Below, piece after piece: positions 1-9,459 of a stretch of DNA of 34,760 nt; position 1 is the stretch's first letter; every line of letters starts with the position of its first letter. The notes under the pieces are model-generated. The model was not told the origin of the DNA and searched no databases. It was given only the letters and a program-made list of their open reading frames with translations. The DNA is from Bacteroidia bacterium (GTDB lineage Bacteria > Bacteroidota > Bacteroidia > NS11-12g > UBA9320). The position numbers and the translations under genes were made by a program. Location: assembly GCA_029253325.1 (NCBI GenBank), contig JAQWZS010000002.1, forward strand, positions 1 through 34,760. Reading direction: 5' to 3'.

Positions 1-710
1 GATAAATGACCACTATTCTTAATGACTTCTAATTGTGCGAGTTTGCATTTGGATGCTTGATTAAAGATTTCATTTTTTGAATAATGCTCATCTTTATCTC
101 CTAAAATAAATAATACTGGGTAATCTAACTGGGATAATAAATGACTGTGGTCAGATCGATTCATCATAGCGTTCATCCCATTGATTACAATTTTTTGGGA
201 GGTATTCTGAATAACTTCAATCAATTTACTATCAATTAATAGTTGGTTGTTTTTAGCAACTAGATTTTTAATAAACAATTGAAAAAAATCAGAAGTCCCA
301 TGTTTTTTGATAAAATTAATAGCTTTTTTTCGATTCTCTTTTTTTGGTTCACTGTCAGCCATACTAGTTGAATTAACTAGTCCAATGCCGGATATATTTT
401 GGGGGTATTTTGAAGCATATTCACATGCAACATATCCACCTAGTGAGTGTCCAAAAATAATAGGGCTTTCAATTTTTTCGTTTTGTAATATATGGAATAC
501 AGCATCTGAAAGTTCAGGAATGGATTGAAATTCTAACTTCTGACTTCTGCCAAAACCAGGCAAATCGATGCTGACACATGTATGTGTTTTAGAGAGGTGG
601 TTTATTGTGCTTTCCCAAATTGTGGAGTCTTCACAAAAACCGTGTAAAAAACAAAGGTGGGGACCATTCCCCACCTTTGAATATGAAATATTGTTATGTG
701 TCTTAGCCAA
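1..710 (-). CDS. alpha/beta-fold hydrolase, 3' end cut by window edge
   Basis: This is a serine hydrolase of the alpha/beta-fold superfamily with unknown substrate. I translated about 236 codons on the minus strand. Visible are the oxyanion-side HG (residues 23-24), the nucleophile elbow GHSLGG (Ser about 89), the acid in LGDKDE (Asp 205 or 207) and the catalytic His in SGHLS at the last readable residues, so only a few C-terminal residues lie beyond the window. There is no in-frame ATG before the conserved core. The frame opens just after the ppiD stop, and TTG at 710 is the best start, with a GTG about 12 codons further in as the alternative. It follows ppiD by 1 nt. A terminator-like hairpin (652-679) lies inside codons 11-20. 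Being cytoplasmic is inferred from the lack of a signal peptide. Confidence 0.85.
   Translation of the reverse strand, partial: MAKTHNNISYSKVGNGPHLCFLHGFCEDSTIWESTINHLSKTHTCVSIDLPGFGRSQKLEFQSIPELSDAVFHILQNEKIESPIIFGHSLGGYVACEYASKYPQNISGIGLVNSTSMADSEPKKENRKKAINFIKKHGTSDFFQLFIKNLVAKNNQLLIDSKLIEVIQNTSQKIVINGMNAMMNRSDHSHLLSQLDYPVLFILGDKDEHYSKNEIFNQASKCKLAQLEVIKNSGHL
652..679 (-). terminator. intrinsic terminator hairpin embedded in hydrolase coding sequence
   Basis: A perfect inverted repeat with 12-bp arms (CAAAGGTGGGGA / TCCCCACCTTTG) and a 4-nt loop is followed on the minus strand by a run of six T. It starts 32 nt after the ppiD stop, so it looks like the ppiD terminator, yet it lies entirely within the reading frame of the hydrolase and encodes the residues just before its conserved HG motif. 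Confidence 0.75.
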
Positions 711-711
711 A

Positions 712-2850
712 TTAATTGTAAAAACGATATCTTAAATCAACAACATTTGCTTTCTCAATTATTGTTTCTCTGATTTTTCGCTGCATATCTTGTTTAGACT
801 GATCTGTGATTTGCGACTTAAGAACTTTTACATCTGAAGCTTCGTATTGATTATCATTATTTAGGTATATTACAGCTAATGCTCTTTCACCTCGAATAAT
901 TTCTGATTGACTACCAACAGGCAGCCCAAAAATAGTTCCAGATATTATAAGATCTGAACCAATATAAGGTAGGCTGGATTTAGCAAACGATGCTGCCGGG
1001 ATAGATACTGGTGTGGTTTCTAATTTTCTAGCTAATTCGTCGGGTGTGTTTGAATCATTAAGTGCATCATCAAGTTTAGAAAATAATTTTTCCGATTTTT
1101 TTTCATTTACAAGAATTGCTTCAATATCTGTACGAATCTCTTCTATATCAACTAGTCCTTCAGATTTGACATTCGTTACTCTTGCCACAAAATAGCTTCC
1201 GTCTATATCAATGATGCTTGATACATCTCCTTCTTTGGTAGCATCATTAAATAACCATTTAGCGATTGGATTAGGCTTGCTAATTCCAGGAAAAGCTAAC
1301 TTGCTTTCATTAATCTTGTTGGCAACACGTTTTGTTAAACCCAATTCTTCAGCAACTTCCTCAAACGACTTATCTCCATTGACCTTTGATAGGAATTCCC
1401 CTGCTATTTTGTAGTATTCTCCATCTGTTTTGGTGCTAGGAAATATTTTTTGATCAACAACAGCAACTTGAATAGTTTTTCTACTGATTTTAGATGTTGT
1501 CTTTCCAATATGTACGCCTTTTTTAGAGCGTGTTACAAAATATTGGCCTTTGGGAGAAGTAAACAAACGATTAATCAATCGTCTAGGATAAGATCTAGTG
1601 TCTTTTCTGATCCAGCCCATATCTCCTCCTTTACCTCTTGAAGCATCATAATTTTTTCTATTGGCTTCTGCCTCAAATGTGGTAGCTCCAGATTTTATCT
1701 GGGCAATTAGTTTACGAGCATCTTTTTCAGCTTGTGCGGTATCTGAACCTGCAACATTGATGAGAATATGACTTCCTCTGACAGATGGTAGACTATCCGA
1801 ACCAATATCTGTTATTTTGTATACACTATAAACTCCATTTTCTTGATTTGGTCCAATGACATCTCCTACGTTTGCAGAAAAAAGGTCATCTTCCACAGAT
1901 GCTGGGAATGATCCTCTAAGTTGATAGCTTTTATTAAAAGGTGTTTCGCTATTCATGATACTTACAAATACAGAATCATCATTGGCCTCAGAAAATTTCT
2001 GAGCAATTTCTTTAGATTGATACATCATGTCCATGGAATCCTCTTTTGAAGGAGTTACATTTAAACGGATAAACTCAATGTCTCTACTAGCATCTTCCTT
2101 GTACTTAGCTGAGTGTGCTTTTGCGTAGGTTAGAATTTCACTGTCGCTTACTATCAAAGTTGAATCTTCAAATTGACTGTAGGGAAGACTAACGATAGTT
2201 GCGTTTTTTGTTTGGTTGTTATCTCTTCCAAAATTTACAGCTTCTATATCAGTGGTGTATACCGAACTCATAATAAGCTGATTATATTTTTGTGCAATGA
2301 GCCCAGCTGTAAATTGTTGTTGAAAGCTGTTCCAGTTTTGAAGAGCATCGGGATTAGCATTGATATCTTCTTTGAGGAAGCGAATCAATCGTTGTTTGTC
2401 AAATTGATTTGATTCAGGGTCTCTGAAGGATTGTTGAATTTGTGGATGTGTATTATCACCAATGGTCAAATCTTCTAATTCAGCAGGACTAACAGTTAAA
2501 GCAAGTTTTTCATATTCTGGTTCAACTACACGAGATTCAATAATCATGTTCCATGCTTGTTCCCTATACTGCTTCGAGATGTTTTCGTCAATTGCAATTC
2601 CAGGGTTATTTTGAATAAGCTGTGCTTTTAAACCTTCAAAAGTTTGATTAAACTCATCATAACTTACAGGTTGATCTGCTATTTCACCTATTGAATTATC
2701 ATTAGAACTAAAAATACTAGATCCAGAACTAACCAAATCGGTAAGTACGAATGCTAACATAGCTACACCAATTACGAGGAGTAAACATCCTGTTTGGTTT
2801 TGTATTTTTTGCAATACACTTTGTTCTTCGTTGTTGTATTTATTTGACAT
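712..2850 (-). CDS. ppiD: PpiD/SurA-type peptidylprolyl isomerase, membrane-anchored
   Basis: This is a foldase that assists secreted and outer-membrane proteins in the periplasm. From the ATG at 2850 it has 712 residues: a short cytoplasmic N-terminus, one membrane anchor at about 22-40, a SurA_N-like chaperone region, and a parvulin (PpiC) domain at about 357-445 with RGSHILI and GGDMGW. A long C-terminal region follows that may hold a second, degenerate parvulin-like module. The frame stays open to 2907, but a promoter at 2877-2908 lies in that extension and the anchor is placed normally from 2850, so I chose 2850. The hydrolase follows directly. The family is secure; the symbol follows common usage in this phylum. 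Confidence 0.88.
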   Translation of the reverse strand: MSNKYNNEEQSVLQKIQNQTGCLLLVIGVAMLAFVLTDLVSSGSSIFSSNDNSIGEIADQPVSYDEFNQTFEGLKAQLIQNNPGIAIDENISKQYREQAWNMIIESRVVEPEYEKLALTVSPAELEDLTIGDNTHPQIQQSFRDPESNQFDKQRLIRFLKEDINANPDALQNWNSFQQQFTAGLIAQKYNQLIMSSVYTTDIEAVNFGRDNNQTKNATIVSLPYSQFEDSTLIVSDSEILTYAKAHSAKYKEDASRDIEFIRLNVTPSKEDSMDMMYQSKEIAQKFSEANDDSVFVSIMNSETPFNKSYQLRGSFPASVEDDLFSANVGDVIGPNQENGVYSVYKITDIGSDSLPSVRGSHILINVAGSDTAQAEKDARKLIAQIKSGATTFEAEANRKNYDASRGKGGDMGWIRKDTRSYPRRLINRLFTSPKGQYFVTRSKKGVHIGKTTSKISRKTIQVAVVDQKIFPSTKTDGEYYKIAGEFLSKVNGDKSFEEVAEELGLTKRVANKINESKLAFPGISKPNPIAKWLFNDATKEGDVSSIIDIDGSYFVARVTNVKSEGLVDIEEIRTDIEAILVNEKKSEKLFSKLDDALNDSNTPDELARKLETTPVSIPAASFAKSSLPYIGSDLIISGTIFGLPVGSQSEIIRGERALAVIYLNNDNQYEASDVKVLKSQITDQSKQDMQRKIRETIIEKANVVDLRYRFYN

Positions 2851-2876
2851 GTATTTCGTCTTTAAAAAATGGAATG

Positions 2877-2908
2877 CAAAATTAAGTTGTTTTGTGCTAA
2901 AACTCAAA
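2877..2908 (-). promoter_or_regulatory. Bacteroidota-type promoter of ppiD
   Basis: On the minus strand TTTG (2905-2908), a 20-nt spacer and TAATTTTG (2877-2884) match the TTTG / TAnnTTTG consensus of Bacteroidota housekeeping promoters. The -7 box ends 26 nt before the ATG at 2850 and rules out the longer reading frame start. It is the best two-box promoter in the window. Confidence 0.75.
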
Positions 2909-2982
2909 GAATAATAGTCTTGAAATCTTAATGTTTTTACTAATAAAAAAATGGCTTCTCTTGAAAATTAAGTGTATGATTA

Positions 2983-4557
2983 TCAGTATTTTATGTCCTT
3001 AATTTTTCCTTTGAATTGGTCAATTATGTGCTGATCCTGCTTGTCTTTGATAACGTAACGTACACGAGTAGACTCGTGATTTGGACCGATGTATAAAATA
3101 AAATCATGATTAATCTCACTTAAGTAATATGTTTCTTTGATTCTATTCAATCTAAATCTAAAACCTTTATGGAGCTTAATTTTATAGCTGATTGTACAAG
3201 GTTTTTGAATATTTACTGCCCATTGAATTTCATTCTCCTTTTTCGTTAATGAGTGGCTAATTTTATTGGTTTTATTAATTTTTGTGAACTTATCTATTTC
3301 GCACAAAAACATATCTATGGAGGAGTTTTTATTGTCAAATTTTGGATAAATAACAGCTAGAGTATTGTCTGAGTAGTCGATATCAATATAATCTCCATAA
3401 AAATAGTTCTTGCCTGGAAGAGGAATACTTTTAGGTGTGATTCTAAATAGCTCGTTACGACTTGGATTTTCAAGATTAAATCTATTCAATGAGACATCAT
3501 AGAATAAACTTTTAGAAGATAAAGACTGATCGTAATATGCGATGTAAACATCACCACTTTGCTGATTCAAAGCTATGTTGGGGAAATATTGATGTCCTTT
3601 AGCTTCACTTATGCATATTTTTTTATTCCAAGACATTCCTTTGTCCTTTGAAAAGATCAGCCAAACATCGGCATTTCCATTTTCTTCATCAGCCCAAGTA
3701 ATATATATAATTTCTCGAATGGTGTCACACTGAATAAACGGCATGCCATTGGCCCTAAATATGTTTGGCATTTCCATATCCCATCCTTTAAATTGAGTCG
3801 CAATTTGCTGATCCGCTCCCCAGGAATTTCCTCCATCAATGCTTTTATCAAACCAAATTTTTTGATGACCTGCCCAGACTGCGTATATCTCACCATTTAG
3901 TCCTACAGCGGTGGTTGCACCCTCAAGCGTGTTGTCACCATCCAAGCAATCTCCAACAGTGTCAGATATGGTAATTGCAGTTGAAAATGAATCGGTATTT
4001 GGGACGTATTTTGAAAATCGTATTCTACTAAAATCAGAGCTGTCCTTACTATCGTATTTATCAAATTCTGTCCATGTAATATATACATTTCCCTTGCATT
4101 TTTTTGAGTGATTATCGGAGCTCAACCAGGGTTTGTCTTGCATTTTTGGTGGGTTATAACCCACAGAATATGAGGTCTCAGTCCATGGGCTAAGAGCATG
4201 AATTTTTTGCACAACGATTCGGTCAAACCAATCGCCATATTCCTTATTCTGGGTTTTGGATAAATGAGCGTAAAACAAATCAGAATCAGCATAATGTAAT
4301 ACGGGGTCACCATATACTCCGAGTTGAGATTTGCCTTGGATGGTTTTAAAATTAGTTGCTCCTTTTTCTAAGTAAAATATTCGGTCAACGTTAGCTGCCG
4401 CAATTATTTGATTAGAACTATTTTTTGGGGATAATACAACGGTTGGTTCATTAGAATTTTCACCTATTGTGATTGTTGTCTGTCCAAAAATTAAATTTGG
4501 TAAAAAAATTAGACCTAAACAAAGTTGTATTATTGGTGAAAAGAAATTGTAATTCAT
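2983..4557 (-). CDS. secreted sialidase-like (BNR/Asp-box) beta-propeller protein
   Basis: This is an exported protein of 524 residues with a signal peptide (hydrophobic 9-24, cleavage after FG at about 25). The body looks like a six-bladed sialidase-type propeller: two clear Asp boxes, SIDGGNSW (239-246) and SKDKGMSW (303-310), and repeated strand motifs ending YITW or YAVW. I do not see a convincing set of sialidase catalytic residues (arginine triad, Tyr/Glu pair), so enzyme activity is not claimed. The C-terminal 90 residues are beta-rich but lack a recognisable T9SS sorting domain. Its ATG overlaps the stop of the upstream T9SS protein by one base (TAATG), implying translational coupling and possibly a shared function at the cell surface. 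Confidence 0.75.
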   Translation of the reverse strand: MNYNFFSPIIQLCLGLIFLPNLIFGQTTITIGENSNEPTVVLSPKNSSNQIIAAANVDRIFYLEKGATNFKTIQGKSQLGVYGDPVLHYADSDLFYAHLSKTQNKEYGDWFDRIVVQKIHALSPWTETSYSVGYNPPKMQDKPWLSSDNHSKKCKGNVYITWTEFDKYDSKDSSDFSRIRFSKYVPNTDSFSTAITISDTVGDCLDGDNTLEGATTAVGLNGEIYAVWAGHQKIWFDKSIDGGNSWGADQQIATQFKGWDMEMPNIFRANGMPFIQCDTIREIIYITWADEENGNADVWLIFSKDKGMSWNKKICISEAKGHQYFPNIALNQQSGDVYIAYYDQSLSSKSLFYDVSLNRFNLENPSRNELFRITPKSIPLPGKNYFYGDYIDIDYSDNTLAVIYPKFDNKNSSIDMFLCEIDKFTKINKTNKISHSLTKKENEIQWAVNIQKPCTISYKIKLHKGFRFRLNRIKETYYLSEINHDFILYIGPNHESTRVRYVIKDKQDQHIIDQFKGKIKDIKY

Positions 4558-7500
4558 TATTTAATTAGTTCTACAATACCAGAGATTGGATCACTATTCA
4601 AGCCATGCAATACTAGGTAGAAATAGGTTCCCTCTGGTAATAAGGTAGTGTTATTATTCACCCCACCGTTCCAGCAATCGTTGGAATCGTCAGTTTCAAA
4701 AACTTTTTCACCCCATCGGTTAAAAATTTGAAGTTTATATTCTTTACATTCTATGAGTTTCCCATCCATTTGAAAGCAGTCATTTAAGCCATCTCCATTG
4801 GGGGTAAAGACATTGTATAATTTAAACTCAGGGATAACCTCGTCAAGAATGGTGACTGATTTTTTAATTGAACTTTCACACAATGACCCTTTATTTACAG
4901 TAAGCTCAATTTCGAAAGTTCCTTTTGAAGGGTATTGATAACTTGGGGTTTGCTGAATCGAGGTATCACCATTGCCAAAAGACCAATAATAGTTATATCC
5001 ACGAATGGTATTATTGGTAATTGAGAGTTGGTTATCACACCCATTAAATTCCACAGAAAAATCAGCGTCGGATTGGTCAACAACTCGAATAGTTTGTTGT
5101 GATATTGATGATATATTACACGTATTACTATCAATTACGGTAAGTGTAATTGTGTATTCTCCTGGAATATTGTATTCGTGTTTTGGGTTAGTCTCATTCG
5201 ATTTTTCTCCATCTCCAAAATCCCAAATAAGAGAATCTCCCAATATACTTCGATTGGTAAATGATACATTCAGCGGTGCACAACCAATCATTGGGTTTGC
5301 AATGAAATCGGCAATGACCGCAGTTTTTATTTGCAAATCAATTTTAAATGAGGCGTTGCTACATCGAACACTCGGGTTGGTTTCAAACGCACTACCCGAA
5401 GTTGTTGGAAAATCACTTACTTGTGTTGTTTGGCCATCTGTGGACGGCGGACAACTGCTGCATACACTTTGATAAATCACTCCCTTTTTATCAAACCTGC
5501 TAGTTCCCCCATCTACATGGTCACCGGTAATATTTCCACCAAAGTAAGTTGCATATAATAGGTTTTTAGCATCTTCTCCAAGTACAATGATGTAAAAATC
5601 ATTGTTGTCTGTATTTTTTTGATGAGCATCACCCGAAACAGGCATATTATCGGTACTACCTGGGTGATTATTTGGATCTACAGAAGAACCCCAACCTGAA
5701 AAATAAATATGATTACATACGTCTACTAAAAAAGCACTTGGCACTAGATTAGGCTGGTTTAGGGTATTCCCAAACGAGCTTACCAAGTCAATATTTTGTA
5801 GCCCAGAATCAATTCTAAATATGAATTGCCCTTTGTTGTCTTCTCCATAAGTATCTGAAGTTTTGTTGAGTTGACCTTCAGTTTGACCAGTTGCGTAAAT
5901 GCGATTGGAAGCGTCCAAACCAATAAAATAAATTTGGTCATACTCATTGGTACCCCAGTAGGTTGTTTTTTTCAAAGATTTATTAGATTTATCAAATACA
6001 GCAATAACTCCATCTGTTTTTCCATTAAAATCGGGGGAGAAAACAGTATCTGGAGTTTGTAAGTTAGAACTAGTTGTGCCACCACCTACATACACATTAT
6101 CATGATTGTCTAATTTTATACTGTATAATGCCTCTGAACCATCCCCTCCAAAATAGGTAAGCCAATTCAGTGTTTTGCAGTCGGGGCTAAGTTCAAAAAT
6201 TAAACCATCATAAACACTGTTCTTATTAGTTTGGGATGCATTCTTTGTTACTATATTATCGGATAATGTAGTAGTTGCTACAAAGATATTCCCGAGGTCA
6301 TCTGTGATAACATCGCCTCTAAAATCATCAGAATAGTTATACTTCAAATTCGAGTTTTGATTGAGTCCATCATTGGACACCCCCCCTATAAATGTCGAAC
6401 CAATGAGCGTAGTCCCATCTTCGCTAAGTTTGGAGACAATAATATCTGTTCCTCCAGCATGTGTAGAGTCAACACAATTGGTAGTGTGGGGAAATTTTGG
6501 AGAGTATGTGGTCCCTAGTATAATTAAGTCGTCATTTTTATCTACCACCAAACTATGGGGGTATTCATCTCGACTACCACCCAGATAGGTTGCCCATAAC
6601 AATTTAGATCCAGCACTGTCATATTTAGAAATACTGATATCGCAAGCTAAATTAGCAGGTTGAGAACCAGTGCCTCCATTAAAATTAGTATCATATGAAT
6701 TTGTTGTTACTGGGTAGGGTTGGATAGATGCGTCTACAATACCTCCAGCGTATAAATTTCCTCTACTATCATAGGTTGCAGTATAACCAAAATTATCACC
6801 CTTTGAACCCGAATAAGTTGAGAATATAAGTTTTGGGTCGATAATCAGAGGATAATCTGGGTTGAAGTCAGATAAAATTTGATAGCTCAATATATTCTCA
6901 TCGAGATGATATGATGAGGCAATTTTAATTTTTTCACCATTGATTAGTTGGTAGGTGTAAGGTTTTTCTTCACTAATGATTCCAACAGAAGTATAGATGT
7001 TGAGTTGTTCATCTTTAATTTTAAATGAGTCTGCACCGTCTATTTTTATCTTAATCTGATTGATTTTTTCGAGTGTGGGACGTTGAATAATCCATTCATA
7101 TTTTAAATTAGTTTCACCGTCTATTCTAAAATCTACATCAGAATAAACGTTGGAATATTTGACTTCTCCAGCAGGGTGAATCTTACTTGCCCAGTTTTGT
7201 GGATTCTCACCAAAAAAATAATTGTAATAATGAGATTGAATGTTGGATGATTTTGTGTGAGGAGAACTTTCAAGCCCCATGAAATACATTTTAAGGGCTT
7301 GTTTTTTGGGGATTATTTTATTCTCCAATCCTGGGTGATCATGTTTCCATTGGTGTATTTGGTGGTAATCTTCGGGATTAATTAAATCATAAGTCAGTCC
7401 TTGACTTTCTAGGTATAGATTTCCAAATGGGATTTCTGCTCGATATAACACGAGTGGATGCCACTGCCCACGGTTAGCTACAAACTCATAGGTTGGGGTT

Positions 7501-7586
7501 TTTGATGGAAGTGCTATTGAATTTTGTTGAGCATTTAGATCAACAAAGCCCAGAAGTATAATCAAAATTCCAATTTTCCAACGCAT
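4557..7586 (-). CDS. T9SS type B substrate: DUF7948, SBBP repeats, two PKD domains, CHU_C sorting domain
   Basis: This large secreted or surface protein has 1009 residues. After a signal peptide (cleavage near NAQ) comes a DUF7948-type domain beginning EFVANRGQWHPLVLYRA, then SBBP beta-propeller repeats recognisable by recurring ATYLGG or TYFGG units. Two PKD domains follow (WDFGDG and WSFGNG), and last a gliding-motility-associated C-terminal domain with VFTPNGDGLND, FNRWGEKVFE and PEGTYFY. That last domain directs export through the type IX secretion system. The frame is open upstream to 7604, but a TAnnTTTG box at 7594-7601 falls in that stretch, so the start is ATG 7586. It heads an operon with the BNR protein. 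Function beyond surface display, adhesion or gliding support is unknown. Confidence 0.9.
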   Translation of the reverse strand: MRWKIGILIILLGFVDLNAQQNSIALPSKTPTYEFVANRGQWHPLVLYRAEIPFGNLYLESQGLTYDLINPEDYHQIHQWKHDHPGLENKIIPKKQALKMYFMGLESSPHTKSSNIQSHYYNYFFGENPQNWASKIHPAGEVKYSNVYSDVDFRIDGETNLKYEWIIQRPTLEKINQIKIKIDGADSFKIKDEQLNIYTSVGIISEEKPYTYQLINGEKIKIASSYHLDENILSYQILSDFNPDYPLIIDPKLIFSTYSGSKGDNFGYTATYDSRGNLYAGGIVDASIQPYPVTTNSYDTNFNGGTGSQPANLACDISISKYDSAGSKLLWATYLGGSRDEYPHSLVVDKNDDLIILGTTYSPKFPHTTNCVDSTHAGGTDIIVSKLSEDGTTLIGSTFIGGVSNDGLNQNSNLKYNYSDDFRGDVITDDLGNIFVATTTLSDNIVTKNASQTNKNSVYDGLIFELSPDCKTLNWLTYFGGDGSEALYSIKLDNHDNVYVGGGTTSSNLQTPDTVFSPDFNGKTDGVIAVFDKSNKSLKKTTYWGTNEYDQIYFIGLDASNRIYATGQTEGQLNKTSDTYGEDNKGQFIFRIDSGLQNIDLVSSFGNTLNQPNLVPSAFLVDVCNHIYFSGWGSSVDPNNHPGSTDNMPVSGDAHQKNTDNNDFYIIVLGEDAKNLLYATYFGGNITGDHVDGGTSRFDKKGVIYQSVCSSCPPSTDGQTTQVSDFPTTSGSAFETNPSVRCSNASFKIDLQIKTAVIADFIANPMIGCAPLNVSFTNRSILGDSLIWDFGDGEKSNETNPKHEYNIPGEYTITLTVIDSNTCNISSISQQTIRVVDQSDADFSVEFNGCDNQLSITNNTIRGYNYYWSFGNGDTSIQQTPSYQYPSKGTFEIELTVNKGSLCESSIKKSVTILDEVIPEFKLYNVFTPNGDGLNDCFQMDGKLIECKEYKLQIFNRWGEKVFETDDSNDCWNGGVNNNTTLLPEGTYFYLVLHGLNSDPISGIVELIK

Positions 7587-7593
7587 GAATGAA

Positions 7594-7601
7594 CAAAAAT
7601 A
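7594..7601 (-). promoter_or_regulatory. -7 promoter box of the T9SS substrate operon
   Basis: TATTTTTG on the minus strand matches TAnnTTTG and ends 7 nt before the ATG at 7586, so the mRNA would have almost no leader. No clear -33 TTTG is seen at normal spacing. Confidence 0.5.
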
Positions 7602-7688
7602 CACTTCGAATGTCGATATAGACAGTTAACTCCACCAATTAGTTGGTTCAATTTTGTGTAAATGACTGAATTCTGACGGGGGTAAAAT

Positions 7689-7696
7689 TATATTTG
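7689..7696 (+). promoter_or_regulatory. -7 promoter box of lysS
   Basis: TATATTTG matches TAnnTTTG and lies 18 nt before the lysS ATG. A -33 element is not evident. Confidence 0.5.
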
Positions 7697-7714
7697 TAGC
7701 CATTTTACTAAACC

Positions 7715-9418
7715 ATGGAGCTAAACGAACAACAACTTCAACGAAGACAAGCACTTGACAAGTTAAGATCATTGGGCATTAATCCCTATCCAGCGGATGT
7801 TTATCCAAAAGATTATTCGAGTGTTGAAATCAGCAAAGCGTTTGATAAAAACCCAGATAAGTTTCAGCAAATTTCATTTGCAGGTCGTATGATGCGACGT
7901 AGAATCATGGGGAAGGCCAGTTTCGCTGAACTTCAAGATGAGCAAGGAACTATTCAGGCTTATTTTAATAGGGATGAACTTTGTCCCGATGAGGACAAAA
8001 CCATGTATAATGATGTCTTTAAGAAAATCTTAGATATCGGAGATATTATTGGAGTAAAAGGCTTTGTTTTTAGAACTCAGACTGGGGAGTTGTCTATTCA
8101 CGTTAAAGAGTTGACAGTTTTGAGCAAATCCCTCAACCCACTGCCTATGCCCAAAGAGGTTGATGGAAAAGTTTATGATGCATTCACAGATCCAGAACAA
8201 CGATACAGAAAAAGATATGTCGATTTGATTGTCAACCCACAAGTTCGTGAGACATTCATTAAGCGAACCAAGGCGGTATCGAGTATGAGAAACTTCCTCA
8301 ATGAGAAAGGATACATGGAAGTAGAAACTCCTATTCTTCAAGCAATTCCTGGAGGAGCTGCTGCAAGACCATTCATTACACACCATAATGCCTTGGATAT
8401 TCCGTTGTATCTACGAATTGCAAATGAGCTGTATCTTAAGCGACTAATTGTTGGAGGATTTGAAGGGGTTTATGAGTTTGCCAAAGATTTTAGAAATGAA
8501 GGAATGGATCGTACCCATAATCCTGAGTTTAGTCAGATGGAACTTTATGTTGCTTACAAAGACTACAAATGGATGATGGACATAACAGAGGCGATGTTCA
8601 AGCAAATTGCTCAAGATGTCAATGGGACTTCTCAAGTTGTTTTTGGGGAGCACACCATCGACTTTGGGAAGCCATTTGAGCGATTAACCATTTTTGGTGC
8701 GATTGAAAAATATACAGGAATCGACATCAGTCAGATGACTGAAAAAGAGCTTTTCAAGACTGCTAAAGAATTAGGTGCTGAGGTAGAAGAGAGCATGGGA
8801 TCGGGTAAATTAATCGATGAAATATTTGGGGAGAAGGTAGAGCACCTGCTTATCCAACCCACATTTATCATGGACTACCCTGTGAGCATGTCGCCATTGA
8901 CCAAAAAACACCGCGACAACCCAAACTTAACTGAGCGATTTGAATTGATTGTCAACGGTAAAGAGATTGCAAATTGCTATAGTGAGTTAAATGACCCTAT
9001 TGATCAACGTGAACGTTTTGAAGAGCAAGTGAAACTCATGGAACGTGGAGATGATGAAGCCATGTTTATTGATGAAGATTTTCTTACGGCCTTGGAATAT
9101 GGGATGCCACCAACAGCAGGTATCGGTATTGGAATTGACCGATTAGTGATGTTACTAACCAATAATTCAAGTATACAAGAAGTATTGTTTTTCCCACAGA
9201 TGAGACCAGAGAAGAAAGTAGAAACATTAAAGCTGACTGATAACGAGCAAGCGGTAAAAACGATTCTTTCTGAAAATGGAACCCTTGAAATCAGTGATTT
9301 AAAAAGTCGGATAGAACTCAGCAACAAACAATGGGATAAAGCCCTGAAAGGATTAGCTAAGCATGGCATCACTCAAGTTGCCAAAGAAGGTGATGTGGTC
9401 TCAGTAAGTTTGAAATAA
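7715..9418 (+). CDS. lysS: lysyl-tRNA synthetase, class II
   Basis: It charges tRNA-Lys with lysine in the cytoplasm. Its 567 residues comprise an N-terminal OB-fold anticodon-binding domain (about 53-137) and a class II catalytic core. Motif 2 is FRNEGMDRTHNPEFSQMELY (260-279) and motif 3 is GIGIGIDRLVMLL (about 468-480), with the LysRS-specific IANELYLKRL (235-244). It is about 60 residues longer than the E. coli enzyme: residues 503-567 form a C-terminal extension with predicted winged-helix character (EISDLKSRIELSNKQWDKAL). Extensions of this kind are, to my recollection, common in Bacteroidota LysRS. It is a single-gene unit, convergent with waaA with 41 nt between stops and no clear hairpin. 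Confidence 0.97.
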   Translation: MELNEQQLQRRQALDKLRSLGINPYPADVYPKDYSSVEISKAFDKNPDKFQQISFAGRMMRRRIMGKASFAELQDEQGTIQAYFNRDELCPDEDKTMYNDVFKKILDIGDIIGVKGFVFRTQTGELSIHVKELTVLSKSLNPLPMPKEVDGKVYDAFTDPEQRYRKRYVDLIVNPQVRETFIKRTKAVSSMRNFLNEKGYMEVETPILQAIPGGAAARPFITHHNALDIPLYLRIANELYLKRLIVGGFEGVYEFAKDFRNEGMDRTHNPEFSQMELYVAYKDYKWMMDITEAMFKQIAQDVNGTSQVVFGEHTIDFGKPFERLTIFGAIEKYTGIDISQMTEKELFKTAKELGAEVEESMGSGKLIDEIFGEKVEHLLIQPTFIMDYPVSMSPLTKKHRDNPNLTERFELIVNGKEIANCYSELNDPIDQRERFEEQVKLMERGDDEAMFIDEDFLTALEYGMPPTAGIGIGIDRLVMLLTNNSSIQEVLFFPQMRPEKKVETLKLTDNEQAVKTILSENGTLEISDLKSRIELSNKQWDKALKGLAKHGITQVAKEGDVVSVSLK

Positions 9419-9459
9419 TCTTCAATTAAAAAGTGATTCGGTAAAGACCAATTTAGATT

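Noticed and set aside
2983..4557. Active sialidase
   Set aside because: Only Asp boxes and the propeller layout are visible; a catalytic arginine triad and Tyr/Glu nucleophile could not be assigned.
5005..5472. 155-codon open frame on the plus strand opposite the T9SS substrate gene
   Set aside because: It is antisense to clearly coding PKD and SBBP sequence, has no promoter word, and its translation resembles no protein family.
4557..7586. DNA-level repeat array suspected from the repeated Gly-rich motifs
   Set aside because: The repeats are protein-level SBBP and PKD units; the nucleotide sequence is not repeated closely enough to be a repeat array or CRISPR.
8030..8386. 118-codon minus-strand frame inside lysS
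   Set aside because: It overlaps conserved lysS sequence antisense, and its translation is Cys/Ser-rich with no family features.
9004..9372. 122-codon minus-strand frame inside lysS
   Set aside because: It is a shadow of the conserved LysRS C-terminal catalytic region.
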